A DNA stretch of 64,000 bases from Pontibacter deserti (GTDB lineage Bacteria > Bacteroidota > Bacteroidia > Cytophagales > Hymenobacteraceae): NCBI RefSeq assembly GCF_023630255.1, contig NZ_JALPRS010000001.1:1984001-2048000 (forward strand), given 5' to 3'. Positions 1 to 7,818 of the stretch are shown one piece after another. Numbering within the stretch: the first letter of the stretch is position 1; each line of letters begins with the position of its first letter. The notes beneath the pieces were generated by a model that saw only the letters and a program-made list of their open reading frames with translations, was not told the origin of the DNA and did not search any database. Made by a program: the position numbers and the translations under genes.

Positions 1-55
1 CCTGAGCCATTTGCAAGCACACCATCAGAAGGGTGATCAATAAGAACCTGCTCAT
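1..55 (-). CDS. Start of an exported or membrane protein, cut by the window edge
   Basis: An ATG at 55-53 overlaps the crtB stop codon as TAATG on the minus strand, and the frame stays open to the window edge. The 18 visible residues begin MSRFLLITLLMVCL and are strongly hydrophobic after one Arg, as in a signal peptide or first membrane helix. The overlap suggests translational coupling to crtB, so the gene probably belongs to the carotenoid operon. No family can be named from so few residues. Confidence 0.55.
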   Translation of the reverse strand, partial: MSRFLLITLLMVCLQMAQ

Positions 56-888
56 TAAATTGCGTTTAGTCTATACCTGAGATATGAACTGACCAACAGG
101 GCCAGCTTTGTGTTATCAGGTACTCTTACGCGTTGTTTAAGTATGTGGGTTGCAGGCAGGTTCTGTATTTTGCGGAAGAGCTTCATGTAATACTTGTAGG
201 CCAGGTACACTCCCAGCCGTGCTGTTCGGGGCAATTCCATTATCCCTTTATAGGCATCTTCAAAATCCTGGCAGATATCTGCTTCTATTTCTGCTTTACT
301 GATGTTATTAAATTGTGTGAACTCTACTTTAGGGAAATATACACGGCCCCGCTCCAGATAGTCGCTTTGCATATCGCGCAGGAAGTTCACTTTCTGAAAG
401 GCAGAGCCTAAACTGCACGCTGGCTTTTTCAGGCGTTTAAACATTTCGTTGTCGCCTTCACAAAAAACCTTCAGGCACATTAATCCTACCACCTCGGCAG
501 AGCCATAGATATAGTCATCGTAAAGCTGATGATCGTATTGCTGCTCTTCCAGGTCCATTTCCATACTTCTCAGGAAAGCCTCGATATAGGCATGATCTAT
601 TTTATACTCATTTACAACGCACTGAAAGGCGTGCAGCACCGGGTTCAGACTTATACCTGTTTCTATGGCCTTATAGGTCTGCTCTTTAAATTCCTGCAAC
701 AAAGCCTGCTTGTCATATTCATGAAAAGTATCAACAATCTCATCAGCGCAACGCACAAAACCATAAATGGCATAGATCGGAAAATGAAACTTAGCATCAA
801 GTGTTTTGATACCCAACGTAAACGAAGTACTGTAAGCTTCTGTAACTACTTTGCTGCACTTCAGGCAGGTCTGTTTAAATAAATCCAT
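55..888 (-). CDS. crtB: Phytoene synthase (squalene/phytoene synthase family)
   Basis: This enzyme joins two geranylgeranyl diphosphates head to head to make phytoene, the first committed carotenoid step. Both Asp-rich magnesium-diphosphate motifs of the trans-isoprenyl synthase fold are visible: DEIVD at residues 49-53 and DMQSD at 172-176, the latter inside the typical NFLRD...RGRVYFP context. YGSAE near residue 128 is also conserved. At 277 aa it has the normal length. It lies 21 bp downstream of crtI on the same strand and overlaps the next start codon, so crtI-crtB and the following gene form one transcript. Squalene synthase is the alternative, but crtI next door favours phytoene. Confidence 0.95.
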   Translation of the reverse strand: MDLFKQTCLKCSKVVTEAYSTSFTLGIKTLDAKFHFPIYAIYGFVRCADEIVDTFHEYDKQALLQEFKEQTYKAIETGISLNPVLHAFQCVVNEYKIDHAYIEAFLRSMEMDLEEQQYDHQLYDDYIYGSAEVVGLMCLKVFCEGDNEMFKRLKKPACSLGSAFQKVNFLRDMQSDYLERGRVYFPKVEFTQFNNISKAEIEADICQDFEDAYKGIMELPRTARLGVYLAYKYYMKLFRKIQNLPATHILKQRVRVPDNTKLALLVSSYLRYRLNAI

Positions 889-909
889 AGGTGCGGTGTT
901 TAGTACTGG

Positions 910-2400
910 TTATATTACTACAGGTGACCTGAATTCCTTCGCCACTTCCGTTGCTACCACCTGCCCTGATATAAGGGATGGTGGCACACCTGGTCCGGGC
1001 ACTGTTAACTGTCCGGTATAAAACAAGTTCTTTATTTTTTTGCTTTTCAGGCTTGGCTTAAGCAGCGCGGTTTGCAGAAGGGTGTTTGCTAAACCATAGG
1101 CATTGCCTTTAAAGGCGTTATAATCTTGTATAAAATCGTTGTGTGCATAACTGCGCTTATATATTACGTTATGACGTATTTGCTGGTTGGTAAGCTTCTC
1201 CAAACGGTCCATTACCAGCTTATAATACTTCTCGCGCATTTCATCTGTGTCCTGCAGATCCGGGGCAACCGGTATAAGTATAAACAGGTTCTCACAACCC
1301 TCGGGAGCTACACTAGGGTCGGTGACAGATGGTGCTGACACATAAAATAAGGGCTTGGTCGGCCACTTCGGATCAGTATAGATTTCGCGGGCATGTGGCC
1401 CGAAATCTTCGTCGAAGAATAGGTTATGGTGGCGGAGGTTTTTCAGGCGTTTGTTAATGCCCAGGTAAAAGATCAGCGAGGATGGCGCCATTACGCGAGT
1501 GTTCCAATACGCTTCCGTATAGCTTTGGTATTGCTCCGGCAACAGGTTTTTCTCTACATGGTGGTAATCGGCGCTGGCAACTATAACATCCGTTTCAAAA
1601 ACATCAGTGGCTGTAATAACACGGGTAGCTATACCTGCCGATACCTGGATTTCCTGTACAACCTGGTTATATTTAAACTCCACTCCTTTCTCCTGAGCCA
1701 GCTGTACCATGCCTTCAATTATCTTGTGCATCCCTCCCATAGGGTACCAGGTACCCAGGCTGATGTCAGCATAGTTCATTAAACTATAAAGTGCAGGCGT
1801 ATTTTCAGGCAGAGCTCCCAGGAAAAGTATAGGAAACTCCATTAACTTGATGATCTTGGGGTGCGAGAAGAAACTACGGATATGCTTATGGAAAGACTGG
1901 AAAACATCCATCCGCAACACATCCAGCAGTAAACGCAGGTTTATGAACTCAGCAACTGAGCGACCGGGTTTGTATACCAACTGGTTTATACCTACTTCAT
2001 ATTTATAGGCAGCCTGTTTTAAGAACCGGTCAAGTTGGTGCGCACTACCTGGCTCCCATCTCTCAAAAAGTGCTTTTAGTTCTTCTAACGAGGCCGGCAC
2101 ATCTACAAAATCATCTTTACCAAAAACAACTGTGTAAGACGGATCCAGGCGGGTTAGCTTGTAGTAATCTGTCGTGCTTTTACCAAACTTTTGGAAATAA
2201 GATTCAAACACATCCGGCATCCAGTACCAGCTGGGTCCCATATCAAATGTAAAGCCTTGGGCAGTATAACTTCTGGCGCGGCCGCCGGGCGTGCTGTTCT
2301 TTTCCAGCACAGTCACCTTATAGCCTTTGTCAGCTAAGCTTGTAGCCGCCGACAAACCGGAAAAACCAGCTCCAATTACTATTACATTTTTTTCTTCCAT
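910..2400 (-). CDS. crtI: Phytoene desaturase, CrtI type
   Basis: FAD-dependent desaturase that converts phytoene stepwise to neurosporene or lycopene at the membrane. The N-terminus carries the dinucleotide-binding motif GAGFSG (residues 10-15), followed by the acidic end of the second beta strand (VLEKN). The C-terminus has the family signature LFYTGQLTVPGPGVPPSL and a following hydrophobic helix. The length of 496 aa is typical. It lies between the sigma-factor gene (23 bp upstream) and crtB. The number of desaturation steps cannot be told from the sequence. Confidence 0.95.
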   Translation of the reverse strand: MEEKNVIVIGAGFSGLSAATSLADKGYKVTVLEKNSTPGGRARSYTAQGFTFDMGPSWYWMPDVFESYFQKFGKSTTDYYKLTRLDPSYTVVFGKDDFVDVPASLEELKALFERWEPGSAHQLDRFLKQAAYKYEVGINQLVYKPGRSVAEFINLRLLLDVLRMDVFQSFHKHIRSFFSHPKIIKLMEFPILFLGALPENTPALYSLMNYADISLGTWYPMGGMHKIIEGMVQLAQEKGVEFKYNQVVQEIQVSAGIATRVITATDVFETDVIVASADYHHVEKNLLPEQYQSYTEAYWNTRVMAPSSLIFYLGINKRLKNLRHHNLFFDEDFGPHAREIYTDPKWPTKPLFYVSAPSVTDPSVAPEGCENLFILIPVAPDLQDTDEMREKYYKLVMDRLEKLTNQQIRHNVIYKRSYAHNDFIQDYNAFKGNAYGLANTLLQTALLKPSLKSKKIKNLFYTGQLTVPGPGVPPSLISGQVVATEVAKEFRSPVVI

Positions 2401-2423
2401 AGTTCAGGCATTTGGCCTTAGTG

Positions 2424-2939
2424 TTATGCGTTCTGGCGGTATACTTTAAGAGATTGCTTCAGTTCTTTGCGCGCAATGTGTATCCTGTTTTTAACTGTAC
2501 CAATCGGGATCTGCAGTTTCTCAGCAATTTCAGTGTACTTATAACCGATGTAGTACATCATAAAAGGAGTGCGATGTTCTTCGCTGAGACTGGCGATAGC
2601 TTTATTAATATCGTTCATGACGAAAGTCGACGTGCCTTTGTTTTGCGTGATGTAATTTTCATCAGTGTTCAGGTACTGAAGGTACTCTGAGCTGTCGATA
2701 TTGCTGCTGCGCTTAGTGATCTTGTTATAGTTGTTGATGAACGTGTTGCGCATAATGGTATAAAGCCATGCTTTCAGGTTAGTACCAGTCTTAAACTTTT
2801 CACGGTTCATCAGGGCCTTCAGCATTGTTTCTTGTACCAGGTCCTTGGCATCATCTGCATCACGGGTGAGGTTAAAAGCCACAGGCCGAAGAGATTGCGT
2901 TACACGCTGTATCAGGTTACTAAATTCTATCGCTGTCAT
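2424..2939 (-). CDS. ECF-type RNA polymerase sigma factor
   Basis: A 171-aa sigma-70 family protein with region 2 near residues 10-80 (DDAKDLVQETMLKAL, then WLYTIMRNTFIN) and region 4 near 115-165 (a helix-turn-helix with YTEIAEKLQIPIGTVKNRIHIARKEL). Region 3 is absent, as in the ECF group. It heads the crtI-crtB transcript, so it probably regulates pigment synthesis, as ECF sigma CarQ does in Myxococcus; that is analogy only. No anti-sigma gene is visible beside it. The start ATG lies 34 nt after a good -7 element. Confidence 0.93.
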   Translation of the reverse strand: MTAIEFSNLIQRVTQSLRPVAFNLTRDADDAKDLVQETMLKALMNREKFKTGTNLKAWLYTIMRNTFINNYNKITKRSSNIDSSEYLQYLNTDENYITQNKGTSTFVMNDINKAIASLSEEHRTPFMMYYIGYKYTEIAEKLQIPIGTVKNRIHIARKELKQSLKVYRQNA

Positions 2940-2972
2940 AACTTTGTTTATACTTTACTCAAAAACTATAAA

Positions 2973-3005
2973 CAAATATACGTACAGATTTTAAAATGGA
3001 AACAA
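2973..3005 (-). promoter_or_regulatory. Promoter of the sigma-crtI-crtB operon
   Basis: On the minus strand TTG (3005-3003) is followed after 22 nt by TATATTTG (2980-2973), matching the Bacteroidota -7 consensus TAnnTTTG. The start of transcription would fall about 25-30 nt before the sigma-factor ATG. The 12-mer TACGTATATTTG recurs at 5428-5417. Confidence 0.55.
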
Positions 3006-3106
3006 TTCTGTTTAATTTATTTTAGCAAAATATTAAACAAAACCTCAGCAAGCCCTTTTTATTTGGTAAGCGACTAAAAATAAGGGGGTTAAATAAATAA
3101 AAAAGA

Positions 3107-3143
3107 AAGCCTGCCTGTAATCACAAACGATACAGGCAGGCTT
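3107..3143 (-). terminator. Intrinsic terminator of the crtZ-merR transcript
   Basis: Perfect 13-bp arms AAGCCTGCCTGTA (3107-3119) and TACAGGCAGGCTT (3131-3143), followed on the minus strand by a T-rich run. It lies just after the MerR stop codon and separates that transcript from the sigma-crt operon. Confidence 0.85.
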
Positions 3144-3166
3144 CCGGATTGGGTACAGGTAAATAA

Positions 3167-4042
3167 TTAACTAAACAGTTTTGTAAATTCTCTCATGCAG
3201 GCTAAACGTTTTACATTTTCAGGGAACTGAAGCTGCTCCTGCTGCACCAATAAGCCATAAATGTAAATTGTGGTTTCCGGGAAGCGCTGGGCCAGTTTAT
3301 ACAGGTAATTCTGTACCTGGTCACGCTCGGGAGCCGATGTAAGTACCGTGCAGATAAATTCGGGTTTTGATAAGCTATACGTAAGCTCCAGGTCTGAGAA
3401 TGGCAGGTTTTGTCCCATATAAATTACGTGCTGGTTGTGCATCCGGATCACGTAGTTCATATAGAGTAGTGCCAGTTCATGCAGTTCACCTTCCGGTAAG
3501 TATAACAGGTATGACGAAGCCCCCGGCTGACGGCGCACTACCTGACCATCGATAGCAACTATAAGCTTCTGGCGGATCAGGTTACTAACAAAATGTTCGT
3601 GGGCAGGCGTAATATTACCGGTTTGCCAAAGTATCCCGATCTTGTGCAGGAAAGGATAAATCAGCCTGTTCATAGCTTCTGCAAAACCTAGTTGAAGCGA
3701 TACGGTAGAGATCGCTTTATCAAAAGCCTCTTCATCCAGATCCAGCATTGCTGCCATCATGTTATTGATGTGCTGAGAGCACTCGCCGGGAATTTCGCAA
3801 AGCTGCTGTACTTTCTCTATCATTTGCTCCGGCTGCATTTGGGCTATTTTAGAGATTTTGTAACCCTTCTCGTTCAGCAATGATACGTTTAGGAGAGTTT
3901 TCAGGTCCTTGTCATCGTAGTACCTGATGTTGGTTTCCGTACGCTTGGGGCACAGGATGTTATACCGCTGTTCCCAAATCCGGATAGTATGGGCTTTAAT
4001 GCCCGAAAGATGTTCCAGTTCTTTAATGGTGTACTGCGCCAT
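3167..4042 (-). CDS. MerR-family regulator with a CarH/LitR-like cobalamin-binding region
   Basis: A 291-aa regulator. Residues 3-70 form a MerR helix-turn-helix (IKELEHLSGIKAHTIRIWEQRY). The rest resembles the B12-dependent photoreceptors CarH/LitR that repress carotenoid genes in the dark. W139 and E149-H150 give the Wx9EH motif that covers the upper face of adenosylcobalamin. E186-x-H188 matches the ExHxxG cobalt-ligand motif, but the Gly is A191, and the later GG motif reads YG (262-263). B12 binding is therefore plausible but not certain. Its start overlaps the crtZ end by 20 bp, so the two genes are co-transcribed. Confidence 0.85.
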   Translation of the reverse strand: MAQYTIKELEHLSGIKAHTIRIWEQRYNILCPKRTETNIRYYDDKDLKTLLNVSLLNEKGYKISKIAQMQPEQMIEKVQQLCEIPGECSQHINNMMAAMLDLDEEAFDKAISTVSLQLGFAEAMNRLIYPFLHKIGILWQTGNITPAHEHFVSNLIRQKLIVAIDGQVVRRQPGASSYLLYLPEGELHELALLYMNYVIRMHNQHVIYMGQNLPFSDLELTYSLSKPEFICTVLTSAPERDQVQNYLYKLAQRFPETTIYIYGLLVQQEQLQFPENVKRLACMREFTKLFS

Positions 4043-4520
4043 GTTTATCCTGTTCTCGTTTTCTTACTACTTCACTTGCTGCCTTAAAATATCTTGGCGA
4101 CACCCACAACATTCCAAACGACTCTGACCCATACTTTCCGGCTACTTTATGATGTACCTTATGCGCCATGTTTAATGCTTTTAGATAAACATTAGACGTA
4201 CGACCAAACGCTTTTATCCGTCTGTGAATAAATACATCATGGATCAGAAAATAGGCAATGCCATATAATGTAATGCCTGCCCCGATCCAAAACCTATAAT
4301 CCAATGGTTCGCTGCCGAAAATAAAGAACAGCATTGCCAATGTGCCATACCAAGCAAAAAACAGGTCATTCCATTCAAATGTGTGCTGGTGCCGGGTGTG
4401 ATGCGATTTGTGCAGGAACCATAAAAAACCGTGCAGCACGTACTTGTGCATGGCCCAGGCCACGACTTCCATTGCCACAAAAGTTAAGAGCATGATTCCG
4501 ATTCCTGTCAGCATACCCAA
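4023..4520 (-). CDS. crtZ: Beta-carotene 3-hydroxylase (fatty acid hydroxylase superfamily)
   Basis: Membrane di-iron enzyme that adds 3-hydroxyl groups to beta-ionone rings, giving zeaxanthin-type xanthophylls. All histidine clusters are present: H25-x4-H30, H37-x2-H40-H41, H94-x4-H99 and H120-x2-H123-H124. Hydrophobic helices lie between them. The length (165 aa) is normal. It is 43 bp downstream of the enoyl-CoA hydratase gene and overlaps the MerR gene. No lycopene cyclase gene, needed to make its substrate, is in the window. Confidence 0.93.
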   Translation of the reverse strand: MGMLTGIGIMLLTFVAMEVVAWAMHKYVLHGFLWFLHKSHHTRHQHTFEWNDLFFAWYGTLAMLFFIFGSEPLDYRFWIGAGITLYGIAYFLIHDVFIHRRIKAFGRTSNVYLKALNMAHKVHHKVAGKYGSESFGMLWVSPRYFKAASEVVRKREQDKHGAVHH

Positions 4521-4563
4521 GAAACAGCAAGTTTAAGAAATAGTTTTAAAAGTTAAACAGAAA

Positions 4564-5373
4564 TTACCAATTGATAGGCTCTTTATTCAGGAATGCAGCT
4601 ATACCACGCTGGCAATCTTCGGAGCCACGCGCTACCGCATTCATTTCGGCAGCATATTGCAACCCTTCTTCCAGGCTCATTTCCTGCACGCGTGCTATCA
4701 TTTCCTTTGTTACTTCCATCGACTGTCGCGAATTCTCTATGCATAGTTTCTGGGCAAAGGCAAAAACACGCTGCTCCAGTTCTGCTGCCGGCACTATGTA
4801 GTTTACCAAACCATATTGCTCTGCCTCAATTGCTGACACCAGGTCGCCGGTAAGCAACAGTTGCTTGGCCCTTGACTCCCCTATTTTGCGCAGCAGGAAC
4901 ACTTTAACTATAGCAGGTATAAATCCGATCTTAACTTCGGTGTAGCCAAACTTCGCTTCCGGTACGGTAAACCCGAAATCACAGATAGCAGCCAAACCAC
5001 AGCCACCAGCAATAGCATGGCCATGTATCTGGGCAATCACGACTTTCTTTAAAGTATAAATCAGGCGGAAAAGCTCCATCAGGTGCGTAGAATCGGCAAG
5101 ATTTTCCTGGTAATCGTTATCCTGCAGTTTCTGAATATATTCCAGGTCAGCGCCGGCACAAAACACTTTACCTTCTGCACGTAACACCACTACTTTACAG
5201 GCTTCATCTTCTTCCGCGGCAGCAAAAGCACGCTTCAGTTCCGATACCACTTCGTAGTTAAGGGCATTTCTTTTCTCTGCTCTGGCAAGCGTGATGTAAC
5301 CAACTCTGTCAAGCACGTCATAGTGCACGAAGTCCATTTTCAGTTTTTCAGCAGATGCTGCTGTATCGTTCAT
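4564..5373 (-). CDS. Enoyl-CoA hydratase/isomerase family protein, methylglutaconyl-CoA hydratase-like
   Basis: A 269-aa crotonase-fold protein. Oxyanion-hole segments are visible at CAGADL (72-77) and IAGGCGLA (122-128). In classic enoyl-CoA hydratase two Glu residues act; here the first position is Gly (126) and the second is retained as E146 in YTEVKIGFIPAIV. That pattern and segment resemble LiuC/GnyH-type methylglutaconyl-CoA hydratases of leucine or isoprenoid breakdown. The nearby paa operon makes a PaaF/PaaG-like role possible, but the strand and position do not link them. Its own promoter lies upstream, with crtZ 43 bp downstream. Confidence 0.8.
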   Translation of the reverse strand: MNDTAASAEKLKMDFVHYDVLDRVGYITLARAEKRNALNYEVVSELKRAFAAAEEDEACKVVVLRAEGKVFCAGADLEYIQKLQDNDYQENLADSTHLMELFRLIYTLKKVVIAQIHGHAIAGGCGLAAICDFGFTVPEAKFGYTEVKIGFIPAIVKVFLLRKIGESRAKQLLLTGDLVSAIEAEQYGLVNYIVPAAELEQRVFAFAQKLCIENSRQSMEVTKEMIARVQEMSLEEGLQYAAEMNAVARGSEDCQRGIAAFLNKEPINW

Positions 5374-5416
5374 ATTAATTAGATTTATAGTTTGGAATGT
5401 AAAAAAGGCTGGAGTT

Positions 5417-5424
5417 CAAATATA
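5417..5424 (-). promoter_or_regulatory. -7 promoter element of the enoyl-CoA hydratase gene
   Basis: TATATTTG on the minus strand matches TAnnTTTG and lies 44 nt before the ATG. It sits inside the 12-mer TACGTATATTTG that also precedes the sigma-factor gene. I see no clear -33 element. Confidence 0.4.
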
Positions 5425-5854
5425 CGTAAGAGTTTATCTAATGCTCGGGAGTTTGTGAAGAAAGTAATTATGAGTGCTTGGGTTTCTGTTCACTATTGTC
5501 ATTTCGAGCCTTAGCGAGAAATCCATTACAAGTTTATGTTGAAGTCTATACTTGTTAGTACAAGCTATCCTTCCATAGCCACTTCTAAACCTAAGAGCTT
5601 TACCTGCCCATTGTTGTTTTAGTTGGCTTTGGTGCCCTCACGGCCGGGAGGCCCCGTCTTAGGGCATCGCGCGGTGCAAATCTCTTTTGCTCGTGCCTCG
5701 CAATGCCTTAACGGCACCAGAACCTCTCGAGGCGCTCCACCCAAAGACTGAGATCGTTTTGATAGAAACTGCTTTTATACTTTAGACTGCTAAGCTCTTA
5801 GCCTTTCAGCAATATAATTCCGTAGGGACAGGTCAAGCCCTGTCCGTTCTTAGT

Positions 5855-5880
5855 CTGTAACTATAGAACTATAGTTACAG
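5855..5880. repeat. Perfect inverted repeat built on the AACTATAG motif
   Basis: CTGTAACTATAG, a 2-nt AA spacer, then CTATAGTTACAG: two perfect 12-bp arms. It includes a full AACTATAGTT decamer (5867-5876). Confidence 0.85.
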
Positions 5881-6023
5881 CTATAATTAAAGCAGCAATT
5901 CCCCTCTTGAGAGGGGCAGGGGTGTGTTAGTTCGTTCACATAACCTACAACCGTTTCTCAACAGACCTCCGAGCGTTTGTAAAACCTCGGTGCGTCTTGT
6001 GGATTAGCCTTTACTCCGTGGCT

Positions 6024-6058
6024 AGATGCTCATAGGAGTTGCGCACGCTACGAGGTCT
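6024..6058. repeat. 35-nt dispersed hairpin repeat, copy A
   Basis: 28 of 35 positions match copy B at 15143-15177. The stem is AGAT/GTCT plus CTCATAG/CTACGAG with a bulged G, and the loop GAGTTGCGCACG is nearly invariant. Several stem differences from copy B are compensated. Confidence 0.75.
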
Positions 6059-6117
6059 AAATCCTACTTAATCTAAGGTTCAGACAAAACTTACCTTTCA
6101 AAATCTTCGTTTAAAAC

Positions 6118-6148
6118 TTGCTAACGAACGTTAGGTTGTTTACATTTG
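6118..6148 (+). promoter_or_regulatory. Promoter of the paa TetR regulator
   Basis: TTG (6118-6120), a 20-nt spacer and TACATTTG (6141-6148) match the Bacteroidota -33/-7 pattern. The predicted start of transcription lies roughly 15 nt before the TTG start codon at 6171. Confidence 0.7.
6121..6134. promoter_or_regulatory. PaaR-type operator
   Basis: CTAACGAACGTTAG is a perfect inverted repeat (CTAACG, AA, CGTTAG). It fits the pseudopalindrome CNAACGNNCGTTNG known for the TetR-family PaaR of Thermus thermophilus. It occupies the spacer between the -33 and -7 elements, so a bound dimer would block RNA polymerase. I found no second copy in the window. Confidence 0.8.
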
Positions 6149-6170
6149 TTAGCTATATATAGAAGTAACC

Positions 6171-6737
6171 TTGAGCAGAAAAGAACAGATAGAACAAACC
6201 GCAACTGCACTCTTTAAAAACAGGGGCTTTTCGGCTACGTCTATGCGCGACCTGGCTAACCAGCTGGGTATCGAAGCTGCCAGCATTTACTCCCATATAA
6301 AGTCTAAGGAAGAGATTCTGCAGCGGGTTTGTTTTAGAATGGCCAATGAGTTTTTCGAAGCTATAGACAATGCTGATGTACGCCATGCTTCTGCTTCTGA
6401 GAGACTACAGACTGCCATTACAGCGCACGTAAAAGTGCTGACCAAAAACACGGAGGCATCAGCTGTATTCCTGCACGAGTGGCGCCACCTGAGCGAGCCG
6501 CATCACGCTGAGTTTCTGGCACTACGTAACCGCTACGAAGAGCACTTTAGAGAAATGATCCGGGAAGGAATTAAAGCCGGCGAGTTTAAAGTGCCTGATG
6601 AGAAATTTGCTGTTTTAACTATACTTTCTGCGCTGAACTGGATACACACCTGGTTTAAGCCCGAAGGAAAAATGAATGCTGAAGAAATTGCCGCTAACTT
6701 GGCAACTATGCTACTAAACGGACTGAAACAAACTTAA
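6171..6737 (+). CDS. paaR: TetR-family repressor of phenylacetate catabolism (PaaR-like)
   Basis: A 188-aa TetR protein. The N-terminal helix-turn-helix is clear (MRDLANQLGIEAASIYSHIKSKEEIL, about residues 25-50), and the C-terminal half is a ligand-binding region. The start codon is TTG, supported by the promoter just upstream. The role follows from position (84 bp before paaA) and from an operator of PaaR type in its own promoter. By family knowledge the inducer would be phenylacetyl-CoA; that is inference here. It is not the GntR-like PaaX of enterobacteria. Confidence 0.85.
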   Translation: MSRKEQIEQTATALFKNRGFSATSMRDLANQLGIEAASIYSHIKSKEEILQRVCFRMANEFFEAIDNADVRHASASERLQTAITAHVKVLTKNTEASAVFLHEWRHLSEPHHAEFLALRNRYEEHFREMIREGIKAGEFKVPDEKFAVLTILSALNWIHTWFKPEGKMNAEEIAANLATMLLNGLKQT

Positions 6738-6765
6738 TACACGCCCAAACACAAACTAACTAATC

Positions 6766-6797
6766 GCCGGGCCGCTACCTACGGCCCGGCACTTTTA
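6766..6797 (+). terminator. GC-rich hairpin between paaR and paaA
   Basis: Perfect 9-bp arms GCCGGGCCG (6766-6774) and CGGCCCGGC (6782-6790), followed by ACTTTTA. It could end or attenuate the paaR transcript and lower read-through into paaABCD. The T-run is short. Confidence 0.6.
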
Positions 6798-6821
6798 CTG
6801 AACCTTTAAACTATAAATAAT

Positions 6822-7808
6822 ATGTACGGAGGAGGAAACGTTTTTGAAGCGACTAAATTCGATGATGTGCAGACCGAAGATCCTGCAAAATTAGCCGAAT
6901 TTGAAGCCCGCATTGCCCGTGGCGAAAAGATCGAACCAACCGATTGGATGCCCGAACTATACCGCAAACAGCTGATCCGCATGATCGAGCAGCACGCGCA
7001 TTCAGAAATTATTGGCGCCCTGCCTGAAGGCACATGGATTACCCGAGCTCCTGGTTTCCGTCGTAAAATGGCGCAGATGGCAAAGGTGCAGGACGAAGTA
7101 GGCCACGCACAACTGCTATACTCTGCTGCAGAAACCCTTGGCAAATCGCGCGAGCAAATGCTGACCGACCTGATCAGCGGTAAATCAAAATACTCGAACG
7201 TATTCAACTACCCTGCCTTTACTTGGGCAGATTCTAATATAATTTCCTGGTTGATTGATGCGGGAGCTATTGTGAACCAGATGGCTAACGCCAAAGGTAG
7301 CTACGGCCCTTACTCACGTGCGCTGGAGCGTATCTGTGCTGAGGAGGCTTTCCACTTAAAGTATGGTCACGATGCCGTGGTGCACATGGCAACCGGCACA
7401 CCAAAGCAGCGCGAAATGATTCAGGCTGCACTTAACCGTTGGTGGCCACCGATCATGACGTTCTTCGGACCATCTGATAAAATGAGTACGCACACCGAAA
7501 CGCTGATGCGCTGGAAAGTGAAGATGGCTTCTAACGACGAGTGCCGTCAGCAGTTCCTGGATATGTACGTGCCTAAGATTTGGGAGCTTGGCCTGACTGT
7601 GCCGGATCCGAAACTGAAGAAGAACATGGAGACCGGCCAGTGGGAATATACCGAGCCGGATTGGGATGAGTTTAAGCGCGTGATCAACGGTGATGGGCCT
7701 TGCAACGCCGAGCGCCTTGCTGTACGCCGCACCGCCGAAGAACGCGGTGCCTGGGTACGCAGAGCCCTACTTAACCCGAAAGCAAAATACGTGAAGCCAT
7801 TAGCTTAA
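6822..7808 (+). CDS. paaA: 1,2-phenylacetyl-CoA epoxidase, catalytic subunit PaaA
   Basis: Di-iron catalytic subunit of the multicomponent monooxygenase that epoxidises the ring of phenylacetyl-CoA. Ligand motifs are visible: E62 in HAHSEIIG, D91-E92-x2-H95 in VQDEVGHAQ, and [11 protein letters not shown] near residues 184-194. The length of 328 aa fits the family. It is the first of four closely packed genes (paaA-B-C-D), with 10 bp to paaB, so the subunits are probably made together. Confidence 0.97.
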   Translation: MYGGGNVFEATKFDDVQTEDPAKLAEFEARIARGEKIEPTDWMPELYRKQLIRMIEQHAHSEIIGALPEGTWITRAPGFRRKMAQMAKVQDEVGHAQLLYSAAETLGKSREQMLTDLISGKSKYSNVFNYPAFTWADSNIISWLIDAGAIVNQMANAKGSYGPYSRALERICAEEAFHLKYGHDAVVHMATGTPKQREMIQAALNRWWPPIMTFFGPSDKMSTHTETLMRWKVKMASNDECRQQFLDMYVPKIWELGLTVPDPKLKKNMETGQWEYTEPDWDEFKRVINGDGPCNAERLAVRRTAEERGAWVRRALLNPKAKYVKPLA

Positions 7809-7818
7809 TAATAGAACT

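Larger units (their letters stand above)
5374..6117. other. Gene-free region built of hairpin repeats
   Basis: No credible gene lies in this stretch of about 740 bp. It holds separate modules: a TCATTTCGAG...GCGAGAAATC unit (5499-5523), a block bounded by GGTGCC (5631-5636) and GGCACC (5713-5718), a GGACAGG/CCTGTCC hairpin (5826-5845), a perfect 26-bp inverted repeat (5855-5880), a CCCCTC/GAGGGG hairpin (5901-5916) and the 35-nt hairpin at 6024-6058. It reads like accumulated dispersed intergenic repeats. Confidence 0.6.

Noticed and set aside
4564-5373. Naming the enoyl-CoA hydratase paaF or paaG
   Set aside because: It is on the opposite strand, separated from paaABCD by the repeat region, and its active-site pattern fits methylglutaconyl-CoA hydratases better.
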